Assembly (NCBI GenBank): GCA_026260175.1
Contig: JAKCWW010000800.1
Location: 27,661 to 91,660, forward strand
From: Reticulitermes lucifugus
Lineage: Eukaryota > Arthropoda > Insecta > Blattodea > Rhinotermitidae
Length of the DNA stretch: 64,000 bases
Direction of reading: 5' to 3'
Shown here: piece after piece, positions 22,621 to 35,689 of the stretch
Position numbering within the stretch: position 1 is the first letter of the stretch
How the letters are laid out: each line of letters begins with the position of its first letter
Made by a program: the position numbers and the translations under genes
The notes under the pieces: model-generated
The model's database searches: none
What the model was told of the DNA's origin: nothing
Seen by the model: only the letters and a program-made list of their open reading frames with translations

Positions 22621-23924
22621 GTATGTGGCACAAAGCAATAGTCATAGGATTTCATATAAGACTATGAACTTCTTATCCACCTACGCCACTATCGGTTTCT
22701 CAAGATGGATGTCCACAGTGCAGACGAAGAGTGTAAAGAAATGTTATTTATTTCCATATCACTCGACAGACTGGTGCAGACTGCTTGCTCGTTATTTCCT
22801 TATCAAGGACACTTGACTTATTTTCTCATTACCTTTTTTTTCTGATATCCTGCGTTGTTAAACCATTATTAATTTTTAATTATTCCCCAAAACAAAATCA
22901 ATTAACGAATTTATTTAAAATTGCAAAACCCACATGCCTGATTACGCAAGCCGATTAAATGGTATTTTGGCGAGAAAGCCTTATTACTGGTGTATAAAGG
23001 TTAATGTATCCGAAGCGGATTTTATCGTTCTGTTGGTCTGGGTAATTACTTTATAGGTTGTAGGTTTAATGGCTATTACAGGTGCGATTACGTACGAGTT
23101 TCGTGGGCGAGTTTCATCAGTACATTCCTGGTATAATAACAGCAGAACCCGGGAAAAGTGTAGCGGATTTTGCTAAAGATATCGGCTACACATTATAAAC
23201 TTTATTTCAATCACGCCGTGGCTGCTCAGCAAGAATAACAATAGCACTCGAAAACCAGAAACCTGTAAACCAATAGTCAGTACTATTAATTGGACAGACA
23301 TGTGTCGATGCATACTACACTACGTCGTATTCGGTGTCTCTTGTCACTTGTTAAACTGGTTTCATATCAGATCATTTATAGAATGTGTATAATATAAAAT
23401 ACAACCCTTTAAAATCACATTACATTTGTTACATTAGTGTAAGAGAATATTAACTCATTTGTTTTGACGTTAACAGTTACATCTGACGTGTACTGTTATA
23501 CTAACGTAATGATATTAATGATTGTACCACTCTGAAGGCTGAAATGAATTTACATTTTACACAAAGAATCGCTCCGCACCTTACAGAAAACATACTGCGC
23601 TTCCATTACAAACATCAACCCGCGAATACTCTACAGGGAAATAATGGTTGTTGATTGGGAGAATTACAAGGAAAGTACAAATACATTATGTGTAGAAAAT
23701 TCAAAGTTTAGGTGCTAAACCTGGCGGTCCACACACTGACCACTAAACGTCGTGGGTATATGGCTTATATGACATCAAGCGTCTAGACTTCTTACAAATA
23801 CTTTAATACTGACCCACTTTACCATATGATAGTGACAAAGAGGATGACGTACTCTATGTTCGAACTCGACTATTCAATAACATTTTGTTTTTCTAAAGAC
23901 AGTGTTGACGACATTCTGCAAATC
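22621..23924. other. No recognised feature
   Basis: Short frames only (up to 63 codons). A CTGATGA...GAAAC spacing on the minus strand near 23100 was examined and discarded because helix II does not pair. Confidence 0.4.
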
Positions 23925-24085
23925 AAACGTAAGAAGCGACTGTTAGTTTCGTCATGTTCATCTGGCCATCGGTCTGTCTTTCTGTTTTCATGGAACAACG
24001 AGGCTCCCACTGAATGAATCTTGGTAAAATTTTATACTTGGAATTTTTACAACATGATGTAGAAGAATGTAAATTTGGTTAAAAT
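23925..24085 (-). repeat. REP-A fragment, inverted
   Basis: On the minus strand the order is TTTAACC..., a CAGTGGGAGCCTCGTTGTTC block, CATGAAAACAGAAAGACAGAC, then ATGACGAAACTAACAGTCGC. This matches the 3' third of REP-A. It is the only copy found in the reverse orientation. Confidence 0.6.
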
Positions 24086-24441
24086 CGGACAAAATAATGG
24101 ACAGTTTACATGTAGACGTACGTACATTTTACCAAAACATTTATCAGTTTACAAATTATGTAAAGAAATTCGACACCTCACCATGTACGAGATGAGTATC
24201 GCAGAGCCAAGGAGGCCGAAGAAACAGTTGACTATTTACTGAGGATATTTATACTGAACCTAAAGATATGGAGAAAAGTGACAATGTTTGCTTTATCAAA
24301 GGTGGGAAGGGACATTTACATTTCCTGCTATTCCTGTGTTCCTCTTGAAATTAATCACGAATTAAAAATCTAGAAAAAATAAGAGAAAGAAGGCTCCAGA
24401 AATGTTGCTGTCTGCGGATATTTCGTAACTTGTTACTACTA

Positions 24442-24506
24442 TTACCACCATCATCATCATCATCATGACAATCATTATCAGCATCATCGTCATCATCATC
24501 ATTACG
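24442..24506. repeat. Interrupted (CAT)n microsatellite
   Basis: Two CAT/CATCAT tracts separated by an imperfect stretch. Confidence 0.8.
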
Positions 24507-25429
24507 GTATTTTGCTGGACGACAGCTTCGTATTAAAACGCCAAACGAAAGACAACTATGTTTTGTGCAGATGTCATCAGGTTACAAGAAAACACAGTGG
24601 CTCCAGACTCTAATCCTACTCCAGTCGAAAATACACAAGCGAATTTTAAGGTTTACACAGCAGTGTAACTGAAGATTCCATTCTCATGGGGTGTGACGTT
24701 GCACTGTTAGGTGAGTGGTCCAAGAGGCTTCGAAGGCATTTAGTGCCTTCACTTTCAAGGGCACAATTGACTCTTGAGAATGATTATGAACAAATGTGTA
24801 AGATTGCTCATCAAAAGATATTCTCGTAAATCATCCAGCCCGTAGTGGAGCAAGGACAGCTAGTACCTGTTATTATTGCTATGAATCCTCTGGTGTAAAT
24901 CTGGCAGCAAAGAGCGAAACGGTTCTGAGGCCATGTTCAACGTCATGCATTTAGTTACACATGTTTTTCATGGACAAAGGTGTATTAAATTCAGAATTAT
25001 ATATAATCTTACACGGTAGTCGTATGTCGACACAACGAACTGCAAACTGTTAAGATCTGGCATGTCGAATATTCTGGACATATGAATAAAGACATAATCG
25101 GGAAACACTGATTAAAATTAAAAGCTGGCCTACAATATTTAGTAGCATCGATATGTTCCAACACTCGAAAACAAAAGTAAATAAAAACGTATACTTTGGC
25201 CCCAAGGACAATTCATAAGAATAGATATTCGCTCAGCTTAGAACGAAATTTCCAAACCTTTAAGCAACCCGAAAATTCAATGCCGTGTTTATTGAAACTT
25301 GTCGTTAATGTACACAGTATGCCAGATAAAACCTGTCCACAGATTCGTGCCCTCGTCTTTAAGATCTGCTGTAATATTATCCTCCCAAATACACTTCATC
25401 CTTCAAGAGGTATTTTCACATGATCAGGT
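24507..25429. other. No recognised feature
   Basis: Anonymous AT-rich sequence with frames up to 75 codons and no recognisable repeats. Confidence 0.4.
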
Positions 25430-25600
25430 TCCCCCATTAGGATCACCGCGTGGGCGCGGGTTCTCTCCCACTTCATTCCATGTGAGATGTGTGTTAGGCA
25501 ACATGGAACTAGGACAGGTTTTCCTCCAAGTATTTCGGTTTCCTCCTGTTAGTATCATTCCGTCAGTATTCCACACCAATAATTATTCCACCCACAATAT
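25430..25600 (+). repeat. SINE-C, diverged copy
   Basis: Contains GGGTTCTCTCCCACTTCATT where a B box is expected, then GGACAGGTTTTCCTCCAAGT, TTTCGGTTTCCTCCTGTTAG and ATTCCACACCAATAATT. The order GGTTTTCC...CGGTTTTCC...CTGT...CATTCCACC is shared with the copy at 42503-42660. The A box is not preserved. Confidence 0.55.
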
Positions 25601-27196
25601 GCGCTATATAACCTTAGAAACTGACAGCGTCGTTTAAAACTCTTCTCTCTCTCATTCTAATCTCTCCCAATGATACTACATGAATTGGACGATTATAATA
25701 CCTATTTAAATTTATGAGAAAAGGTCTCCTGCAGACCCCAATACCAAATTTAATCAACACCTGTTTAGAAACTTCGGGGATGAAATATGCAGAAAGGCGG
25801 GTGGTTTTAAGAACAAATATTACGATCTTATCAAGCGTTTATTCTGTTACTTTAAAATAGGGACCACATCAAATTACATTTGTTTGAGAATAGTAATTTA
25901 CTTCGTCTCTCATAAACCCCGAATGTGCCATCCATTTCTACAACTTCTGGCCAACTTACTTCCCTGAGGAAGTAATCTGAAAAAAGAGGGCTATGTATTG
26001 CAAAAACGAAACTGAACTGTATATTTTATATTGAATTGGGAGCCAATTCCCTTAACGTAAACTTTTTCTCCTCGCTATTTCTATGAACCAAGAAATATAT
26101 TCCATCATTTTGCAACCAAGAAAAATATCTCCTACAATTTTTTGACTTTACTTTTGCTATGCTTTTCGTGCTGGGCCGAGAACTTGGTCTCAGCATTTGC
26201 AACAGTCGGCAAACAGCGACTATGCCACATTAACCTGGTCGATAGTTTGGCAATGCCACCCAACCCAGCCACCACCCAGTGGTGTCAGCTACTGCAGTAG
26301 GCTTTACCACAGAGCACCCAACCACCCTCCTGCCACAAACACACACGCCCCAAGTACAGGGGTGTACACCGACAAAACGCATTTTGCGCAAACTTTTTTT
26401 TTTGTTTTCCGAAATTTCAGTTTTCTTACAGGTGTATTACAGCAACGCGTTCGTTAAAAAATCTTCACCATAATGATCATTGCAACGTGTTAATTAACGA
26501 ATATTCTTCATAGTACTCACAGCAACGTATTAGTTAACAAATCTTCATCATATTAATCTTCGCAGAAAGGACGAATCCTAAGTCCTAACTCAGATTTCCA
26601 TCTGTTTCTTGGCCAACCAGAATCTCTTGTACTTTTAGCATTCTCTTTTCATCCATCCATTGCAGATGTTCTAAACACCAGGCCCTATATTTATGTTCTA
26701 TTTTAAGTTGTCCTATACATGTATATATTTATAAATACCTCGTGTTTCACAATTTATAATTTTATTCCTTTCTTGTAGCCTACTGAATGGCGGACCTTCA
26801 AATTTCATTGAATGAAAATCAGTTGTGTACTTTCCTCTTCATACAGCACACTTCAGACCTCGTACTGATAATAAAACTGCCACTGTCATGTAGAACTGCA
26901 GTGGCTCTTCTTTTCTGATGAAGTGCAAAACAGACTTTGTGTATAAAACTACTTATCAATGGATAATAGTATTCACTGTGCAGAAATATTTGGATCACAC
27001 CCAGCTGCTGTTTAAGAACTTACAAGGAGTCCAAAACTAATTTGAATCAAGGCACAGCTTCATAAAAGGTATTCATTCCACCATCCGTCTAATCATTCTT
27101 CCATCCATCAATCCAGCCACCAAATCACACGGCTTTCCAATCTCTCATAAAGCCAAATATCGATCCATTCTCCTCTCCATTCCACCTATTCTCTTC
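25601..27196. other. No recognised feature
   Basis: Frames up to 86 codons (26197-26457, plus), which is Pro/Thr/His-rich because of a CCACC-rich stretch and has no domain. Nothing else can be supported. Confidence 0.4.
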
Positions 27197-27702
27197 TTCA
27201 TCCATCCATCCATCCATCCATCCATACATACATATATGCATACGTACATACATGCATGCATACACGCATACATGTACACATGCATACATGTATACATACA
27301 TACACACATACCTAAGTACGTACGTAGGTACTTTACATACATAAGCTAATACATACACACATACATACGTATATATACACGTACACATGTACATACATAT
27401 ATACATACATAAGTCCATACGTACGTACTTACATATATATATATATACACATGCGTACATATGTACGTATATACATACACGTACATATGTACGTATATAC
27501 ATACACGTACATACATATACATACATACGTACATACACACATACATACATAGACATATATACATATGTATGTATGCATACATACGTGTATGCATACATAC
27601 ATACATACACACATACGACATACATACATACATACATACATACATACACACATACATACATACATACATACATAGACATACATACACAATACATACATAC
27701 AA
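27197..27702. repeat. Compound CATC/CATA/TACG microsatellite, about 500 bp
   Basis: Starts as CATC units, becomes CATA with interspersed TACG and TATA, and ends as nearly pure CATA. It is open in several frames on both strands (up to 224 codons, Tyr/Met/Cys/Val- or Tyr/Ile/His/Thr-rich). These frames are translations of the repeat and not genes. Confidence 0.95.
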
Positions 27703-27813
27703 TTCTTCCGACTGTCCATCCATTTGTTAAGACATTCATTAATTCTTCGCCCCATTCACTCTCTTCTTCAAGCAGTGATCCATCTGTCAGTCGCCCCATT
27801 CATTCAGACATAC

Positions 27814-28078
27814 CAATGTCGTAGTTAGAGCTTTTGGAGGACGCGGCGAGTAATCACAACGGTCTGTCTAACAGAAACTATTTAACTTTAAAACAAATCA
27901 CAATAACTTACTGATTTTACTTCTACTTGGCTTATTACTTTAACATTTATTGAAGGCAGAAAATCGATTTTTTTTTCAATTAAAATAATCACTTTGCCGT
28001 CCCATGGACTCTGCCTCCCGGGGCGACCGAACCACTCACCACCCCCACACCAGCTATGCCCCTACAGTAACATCGCAC
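27814..28078 (+). mobile_element. hAT-like MITE, copy 1
   Basis: Begins CAATGTCGTAGTTAGAG and ends CAGCTATGCCCCTACAG, degenerate inverted ends related to CAGTGGCGTARCTAGG. The interior (CGGCGAGTAATCACAA, GGCAGAAAATCGATTTTTTT, CACTTTGCCGTCCCATGGAC, CTCCCGGGGCGAC) matches the reverse complement of 40132-40380. It is non-autonomous. The hAT assignment rests on the CAGTG-type ends only. Confidence 0.65.
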
Positions 28079-29567
28079 AGTACAAATTTGCATTTCTACT
28101 TCACGTCCGTTAGTTTAAGCGCTCAAATCTTGATCAAAAGACCAGGCACGTTGTGATTCTTGTGGCAGTCTACTGACGTACTGCACATAGACAAACCATG
28201 ACCTTACTTACACGTTCTTTTCAATTATTAATATATAGTCATTATGTCGTACAACGTATTGTAAGATACGTATTCAAATGAATAAAATACTCATATATGC
28301 TCGAAACTAGTTTGAAGCTTAAATCGGACCAGAGCTAGACTTCTGTAACTCATAATAGCCTAACATAGTGGGAAAGAAGTTACTCTTAATTCCTTCGTAA
28401 AATGAAAAGATTTAGCGGACATTCTAAACACAGCCATCCAAGAGATGGACATTTCACAGTTTTACGCACTGATGTCGAAACAATACGACAGGATATGTAA
28501 TGGTCGACCTTCTTTATGTTACAATATCCCGGTCATTGTCTCGATAGACTGGAAGTCACAATGTATCACATCGTAATAAAAATAGACGACAATGGCAGGA
28601 ATTTGGAAGTGCATGTGGCGAATACAAGTATGACTGAAAGAAGTAGGGATAAATCATTAAGGTTATAACGTGTTTTAAATTTGTCTGAAAACTATTTAAA
28701 ATTCTGCTTCAAACTGAAGAAATGATTATCCAGGATAATTCTGCTCCATGCAACTGCTTTGTGCGTCTTGTAAATACGAATGACTCAAGGTACTCCTCAG
28801 ATTTTTTGGTCGAGTTTCAGAAAGACGTCTCAGTCAAAGCAAGCTGAATAATGATGACACTAACTCAAAGTACAAAGGATGAAGACTGGTTTTTAATACG
28901 AACATTTTTCACCTCTAACTTTTGTCTCTGAATAATTACAGTATTAAATGTAGCGGGCCAAACTTGGGCGATCATCACCTCCGAAATAAATCATTTCCCC
29001 CTCCCCATTTCGACACTCCTTCTAATTAAATGTCCACAACCTCATGTCAAGAGCTATATGACAAGTTCTTTGTGAAAATGATAAATTTACTGGAGTAATC
29101 ATGACCAGGTCTGTATTGCTTCCGGTCCATCTTCACACCAGCTCGTATTTTAATTAACGGTTTAATTAACCGAACTCGAAAGGGCTGTCAGTGACACAAA
29201 TTGTGTCACATCAGTCCTCTAGCTTCAGTGACTAATACCCTCAGTCAGTTCACATTCTTCCTCTCCTCCAGTTTCATCTTAACTTTGCTAACGTACCGTA
29301 ATCAATGCCTCGACTGGTTCGCAGCAACCCTCCATTAGGACTCGTCTGGCGAAGCGGAAAGACTCGCCCCCTACCTCTGTCACTGAACAAAGACGTGAGT
29401 GATAATGAAAACACGTACAGAGTCTTTCAACAACTGAAGATTACTGTGTTCCGGACTGTGACTGTGTAGTCTTGTCGGAGTGTACTGACACTGCAGAGAA
29501 ATCTGCTGCTTCCTTCATCAGGGAATCCCAGCTAACGATCAAGATGGCAGCAACAAGTTCCTCTCCG
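28079..29567. other. No recognised feature
   Basis: No open frame of note. A 19-bp perfect palindrome (GTGACACAAATTGTGTCAC) lies near 29190. The rest is anonymous. Confidence 0.4.
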
Positions 29568-29664
29568 TCACATCCCAGAAGATATTAATTTTCACAGTCG
29601 CCACCATGAGGTCCTCGAATCTCACACTCAAGAACTGTTAAGATTAAAGTCTTCTGGGATGTAA
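29568..29664. repeat. Short inverted repeat (22-bp arms)
   Basis: TCACATCCCAGAAGATATTA onward (29568-29589) is inverted at 29643-29664 with three mismatches. A third partial occurrence, ATATCCCAGAAGGTCATGG, is near 29850 with an AATTGTTAAGACTATG tail that echoes ACTGTTAAGATTAAAG at 29635. It may be a fragmentary foldback or MITE, class unknown. Confidence 0.5.
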
Positions 29665-30556
29665 CTTTGCGTCTTCTTGTACCTCGTTAGCAGCTACTCG
29701 GATAAAATGTTACATAGGACTAAGTAACTAATTAATACGATGAGAAATTTCTTGAAATCGTGAAACAACGACTCAGTACACTAATTAATTAACACAATGG
29801 AGATGATTCCACATTGTTAAGTCAACAGTTGTTCAGCTTGTCAACATATCCCAGAAGGTCATGGAACCCGAATTGTTAAGACTATGCTCAGAAAAACACA
29901 CAGTTAGTCCTTATTCTGAGCAAAATAAATTTACTTCAAACCTTCCCATCTTACTTCTATAAAGTTCATTTTAATATTATCATCAAATGTACTCCTAAGC
30001 CTTCCAAAAAATCTCCTTGTCTTATGTCTTCTTAAAAACTTTATAAACATCTCTTATTTCACACACGTGCTACATGTCCCACTTATTTTATACTCATTGT
30101 TTTTATTATAGCTATAATACGTAACAATGAATAGAAATTATGAATCACGTTATGTAAATTTTCCAGAGACATGCTACTTCCTTAATCTTACGCCCAAATA
30201 TTCTCAGCAGTCTGTTCTCAAACACCTTTAGCTTGTAGAAAGGCTACGGAAAGATCAAAGATTATGAACCATGTTGAATATGATTATCATAATAAGACAG
30301 CGAAGCTCCTGTTAACTTTCTGTAGGCGGTGACAAATATTCGTTATTACTTGCAGCCATCTGCATCACAAATATTTACAGAGCGCCAAGCGCTCCAGCTT
30401 TATCAATCCGCACTTTCTTTGCTCTGTTGACGCTATATTTCGCCCAGAACGTCGGATATCTTTCTCCTCCATTCACGTTATGTATCGAAACGGTGCGATC
30501 ATACTGTACACATCCACGTAGATAAACTTTTGAATTAACAATAGTGGTGGAAATCA
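29665..30556. other. No recognised feature
   Basis: Apart from the partial repeat near 29850, nothing recognised. Confidence 0.4.
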
Positions 30557-31484
30557 ATAGCTTAAGTCTTTGTCAGTTCGTTTTTCCTTTCAAACGACGA
30601 TGCGAAAGTTGCCAAGAAAGTACTGCAACACAGTTTTATTGCTAGTAATTTATCATATCATTCTTTGGACATATTCATAGGATAACTAGATGGATGTACT
30701 ACATACCGAATTTTTCTGCACGATCTCCATCAAGTTCAACAGCCTTGTACCAGTTTGAATGTTGTACTTGCAGCCACTTCTTCACTTGTTCAATAACCTC
30801 GCAATCACTCCCAAAACGTTTCCGACGGATGACAACTTTGAGGGCTTAAAAGAGGTAGAAATCTAGGATGCAAGATCTGAGCTGTATGGTGGGCGGGGAC
30901 GAACAGTCTATCCGAGTTTTGCGATTGATTCCTGTGCTTCAAATTTGTGTGTGGTCGCGCATTGTCGTGCTGAAGGAGGATTTCGGCAACATTTTTGTGA
31001 GGACAAACTCCCCCGAAACGCTTTTGCAATGTTTTAAGAGTTTGATTGTACACGTTTGACTTAATGTTTTGACAATGTGGCATAATATTTACCAACATCA
31101 CTCCCTATGCATCCCAAAATACAGTGGCCAGAGCGACGCGCATCACTGCGCTCCAATTGGCCTTTCTCAGAACCAGTAATTCGTGAAGCCCAACGACTAA
31201 CAGTGCTTTTATCAAAAGCATTGACCCGCAGACATTTTTATGCGCTTGTGAATGTTCATCGCTGATTCATTCCTTGCCACAAGAAATTCAGTAGCGGACT
31301 GTTGTTTAAAACGCACATCGCCATACCACGCCATTTTGACGACACCCAGCGGATACGCGAGAAAACGTATTGCTCTGCGGCACTGCAGTATTCAGAATTA
31401 ACCACAGAAAAAAATTCAGACACTTCCTCTAGACCTTTACTGAAATACAGAACGTGATACCAGACGTTTTGGGCAAACCTCGTA
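30557..31484 (-). mobile_element. Internally deleted mariner element
   Basis: The 5' end on the minus strand starts at 31484 with TACGAGGTTTGCCCAAAACG, a mariner-type inverted terminal repeat next to TA. The other end is preserved only as AAACGAACTGACAAAGACTT near 30560 and lacks the matching terminal repeat, so it appears truncated. Between them lies a broken transposase frame. At about 0.93 kb it is shorter than a typical 1.3-kb mariner. Confidence 0.8.
30709..31334 (-). pseudogene. Mariner transposase pseudogene
   Basis: Start codon at 31334-31332 (MAWYGDVRFKQQSATEF...). An N-terminal helix-turn-helix region ends in STVSRWASRITGSEKG, with a frameshift before it. The sequence then jumps directly to a VFWD-like point followed by MLVNIMPHCQNI, so the linker and the first catalytic aspartate region (usually VTGDETW) are deleted. 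LLQHDNARPHT with the second catalytic Asp is intact (frame 31101-30805). After another frameshift, ILDFYLF keeps the region of the third Asp, and the C-terminus ends near KAVELDGD with a second small deletion. It cannot encode an active enzyme, but its ends might once have been mobilised in trans. Confidence 0.85.
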
Positions 31485-33463
31485 AATACGCTTGGCGAAG
31501 TTTAACTCAGGTCAACATTTCTTTCTTCTTTGACAATTTGGGCTTCATATTTTAATTGAAGAGAACCATACTGAAAAAACAGTAAGTTTGTTGTCTTATC
31601 TGATGTGAAGCCGTGTTATTTGGGGGATGTGTACCGAATTTTGCATCAACTTACGGCCTCGCCTTTCAATATAGAAAAGGCCAAGCCACAAGCCAAATAT
31701 CTGTAGTGATATATGGAAGGTAGGTCAGGTGGGCGAACATCTGGCCCCGTGGGCCTGATTCGACCCGACGACAATTCAGCGCATATTCGAAATTTGTTTT
31801 TCCGAACACACTTCATATCACGAACAAAATATAGTTGTACACTTGAATTAATATGAAAAAAGACATTTGAATTATATTTCACTTCGTTAAGTTTAAATCT
31901 TTTAAAATCATATTACTATATATGTATAAATACCTACGTGCATGTAAAATAAGATACACGAGCTGAGTGTTTAAAATTTTACATCGATACTGATGTGTGT
32001 TCAGTACATTTTACCCTAACAGATGGTATGGACGACCAGCCACAATAATTACCCACCCCTGTTTGCAGTCGAATAAGTTGGGGGCGCACAAAACTGACCT
32101 ACAGTTCAAGTAAAATGACTGAGACTTCAGTTAAAACAGGCAGCTTCCTATCTAGATTCAAGAACGGCATCTCCTGAATACAAATTTGGAGCGTTGCCTC
32201 TACACCGAGCTCTTTGTACATCCGGAACACGGAAGTATAGGTTAACGATCAGAACCACGAATCCCTATTTATGTTTATCTACGTCAGTATCTCAGATTAC
32301 AAACATCGTCGAATAGCAGGACTGATGAATGGTAAATAAAAATAATTTGGAATGAAGCAGTAAAGGCGTAACTGAGGTGCTATCCCGGAATTCAGCTGAA
32401 GGGGCTAACAAAATCACGGAAAACCTCAGTAGTGGTAGATTCGAAATGGAAACCTCCAAAATATGTCAGAAATGTTTCCGTTTGAGCCAATTTCTACGGC
32501 CTTCATATCTTTCCAAATAAGCGTTCCTGAGACACTATTTCACTGAATAAGAATGAGACAGACAATGTGTGACACATCTCTGCATAAGTCAGGCGTCACG
32601 CCAAAAATTACTTTTTGAATCACAATTTACAACTTCCTACGTTTCCCTACACAAATGTTGTCTCTTTCTAAGCTGGATAACTGCAAGTAGCCTATATTGC
32701 CATGCTATTTTCTATCTCATTCCGTATATTATCTATCTTCTCCAGTGTCTGTCCCATTTACAAGGGACTGCCTTTAACGTTACCAACAGCTGCAGTCGGC
32801 AGCCTTTACACCAATTATTTCACAGCCGTTAATTTCACAGCAAAAGCAGTACTCAACTACATATACACGTGCAGGAGCGAATGGAGAAGCCGGCAAGTGC
32901 TGCTACCGTCGGCGTGGAAGGATTAGAACTGAAACTTCAAGCACAATTTCCCACTCCCTTCCAAACCTATTCTTCCTCAAGTAAGGCTCTTTTCATGCTC
33001 CAATGTAAATTTGTTTCTGCGATAATTTAAATTACGGAAGAAACAGAGTTACAAAAACACAGTGCATAAGCACGATAGGGTGGACATGGTTCAAGATGTT
33101 CGAGGATCCTTACTTCGTGACTATTTGGAATATACAGCACTTGTACCAATGCAATGCAATCAGCGACGTGCCTTACTCTTCGCCCGAGATTGGGTATTCA
33201 ATACGACAACTTTATACATGTAATTATATTTCCGCAGACAAGAAGCAAGTTATCGAAACTGGGAAAATTGTATTTACACCCGTCGCGTCTCAGGATGAAT
33301 AACACTATTATAAACAGAAAAAAACGATTAGGTCACAAGGCGACCAGATCAGAGCAAAAGAAATTAAGAAAACTGAAGATACGAAACGATTTCATGCACA
33401 AACGAGTAAACAATCTTTATAGCAACAGTGAAATACCGGTTGTGATTTTCACTTCGCGGCATA
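31485..33463. other. No recognised feature
   Basis: Frames up to 87 codons (32569-32832, plus) without domains. A frame entering the next microsatellite starts at 33154. Confidence 0.4.
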
Positions 33464-33540
33464 CTGCTACTGCTGCTGCTGCTACTACTAGTACTACTAC
33501 TACAACTACTGCTGCTGCTGCTGCTGCTGCTGCTCCTGCT
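33464..33540. repeat. CTG/CTA trinucleotide tract
   Basis: About 75 bp of CTG and CTA/ACT triplets. The 144-codon frame 33154-33588 (plus) runs through it, giving Ala and Thr runs. Its upstream half, with a basic KKRLGHKATRSEQKKLRKLK stretch, is not a recognised protein, and I do not call a gene. Confidence 0.85.
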
Positions 33541-35689
33541 GTTACTTTGACCTTCTTAGAGGGTTCGCTGAGGAAGTCAGGCCGTTAGATGTTTATGGAC
33601 AGTAGCCGATGCATTCCAATTAAAAACATACTCCGATCAAATGCAGTCGTGTCTTATGAGGGCGAGTTAATTCTGGTGTGTTTCATCTGGTTAGAGATGT
33701 GTGTAATTTTACTCCAGCCTTAAACTAAACTAAAATCCTAACAAATGGCGACCAGTGAAATGTGACGGAGACATGTTTTTGACACGATCTATATGTATTC
33801 TCCACAAGCTTCGCCGGAAGATGTGGCACCCCATCCACGCTGTGAAGGCCAAAGTTTTACTCCTGTGTAACGAACAGTATCTAGAATCTCAAGGAGGATT
33901 TGCTCCAAGTAACTAATTAGTTTCAAGTTCAGTGGCATTCAAATGCTTACTTAGCAAGTGGGATCAATGGCTTACTGAAATAAGGTAGGCGATACTGTAG
34001 ATAATCAACCAAAAACCGAGGTTGAACAGGCAGTAAGTATAGTATTTTATTATGTGCACGCACAACGGATATCACAATGAAACAACTGCATAGAGATCAA
34101 ACCGAGAATCAGTAGCGAAGCCGGGCGTTAGACCCTGCGTTGAGCTGTAACTGACGATCATGTTGAGACCTGATAATTACGTAGCTCTGAAAAAGTATTC
34201 AATGAAAATATTAAAAAATATTTTATTTCAGGAAGGTATTTGTAAGACAGAGACATGGAGTCTATCTCTACCAGAGCTGTGTACAAAAAGATTTAATGAA
34301 GAGATTTTTCACATTGATTGCATACGTGACTGTCACGCATTCTGTGGCATTAAAATGACGTGGCCAAGAAAACAAACAAAGTCACAGGCATCGGAAACAC
34401 TGTCTGCTGTCCTCCTTAATTTCATGTGTAACTTAATAATAATTCAGTATCAATAAAATTAATATTAAAAAGGCACTAATTTTTTTATTCCTTATTTGGC
34501 AATTCTTTATTATATTTACGCAAAAGTTACTTTTACAACAGTTGTCCATATTTAATAACTTTGATGTCAATTATTTTATCCAAACGATTTAAATTGTGTT
34601 ATTGTAACATAAAGGATTGGATTATTATGGGTTAACCTGTAAATGGATTTGATTTTAAGCTTACTTCACTTCTTTAAAAAGTAGACCTATGATGTGTGTA
34701 AATGTTCCTATTAAACTTTTAAACCAATTCACAGGCTCTCAAGAATTGTGTATGAAATTTACGCTGTCGGAGGACATCTGAAACAAAATCTTACTTCTAA
34801 GTTTCAAGTAACAGGAACATGGCTGACAAGACTATTTGTTAGGCAGAAGCGATATAAATGCCAATTACTTTCGGAACATAAAACTTTGTGCAGTAGTATA
34901 TGTTGCCAAAGGTATGCAAATTTTGTGTAAGTTAATATTTTTGTAGAATTTGAAATAACAAAAAGGAGGCCGTACAAAGATTCTCCTTGGCTTTCGGATT
35001 CATGGCGGAAGTAGTGAACTACTGGATGTAGACATGTGAAACTTGGTATGTAGTGTATAATAAGGAAACGGTATTACAGATAGACATACATGTACTGAAA
35101 CGAAAGATGAGCTTGGATATCTATTCAGTTTTCATAAATATTAACCCCTTCCCCAAAGTAAAACTACACACGACGCAATGTGCTGGGCTACACTACACGC
35201 AGACTCCAATAATCACGAATTAGAAACTCAATGTACATTACATAAACTAATGTGTTATTATGAACATTTGCTTTAATCTGTATTAATACCAGTCATTCGT
35301 AGTCCCAGTACCCTTTATCAAGTAGGATTGCGTGCAACAGCAAGTTTGAAGTAAGGCTGTGGGTTGTACAGCTTTTGTCTACTTTGCGACTAGACCCACT
35401 TAATGCAGTAATAACGCTACGATGGTATGGTATTAGATAGGCACAATAACTGCTGTATTCCAGATGTCCACATGCGCACAGTAGACTCGCCTTCATTATT
35501 CGGACCGCTGCTCTGAGCCACAGTTCTATTGTGTTTTGCTTCTACCGGTTGTCAGCCAAATTAATATCCTCTCCGTTAACGCAACAGCAAACATCGTGCT
35601 TATACAAAATGTTACGTTACATTTACGATGCAGTAATCTGGAATGCTGACCTCTTCCAAGAAGAACAAGATAGGCAATGTACTATAAAG
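33541..35689. other. No recognised feature
   Basis: A 98-codon frame (34160-34456, plus) begins MLRPDNYVALKKYSMKILK and has no recognised domain. AT-rich anonymous sequence otherwise. Confidence 0.4.

Noticed and set aside
23100-23135. CTGATGA...GAAAC spacing on the minus strand as another ribozyme-like motif
   Set aside because: The bases between the boxes do not form a helix II and no helix I is visible.
25970-26040. CTGAGGA...CGAAAC as a ribozyme-like motif
   Set aside because: The intervening stretch is too long and unpaired, and no cleavage triplet or helix I is seen.
27125-27824. Open frames up to 224 codons on both strands
   Set aside because: They are translations of the CATA-type microsatellite, open in several frames at once because the units lack stops.
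29500-29545. Minus-strand CTGATGAAGG near an inverted CTGC/GCAG stretch
   Set aside because: No GAAA box; only a chance CTGANGA with a small hairpin.
33154-33588. 144-codon frame as a poly-Ala/Thr protein
   Set aside because: The runs come from the CTG/CTA microsatellite and the upstream part matches nothing recognisable.
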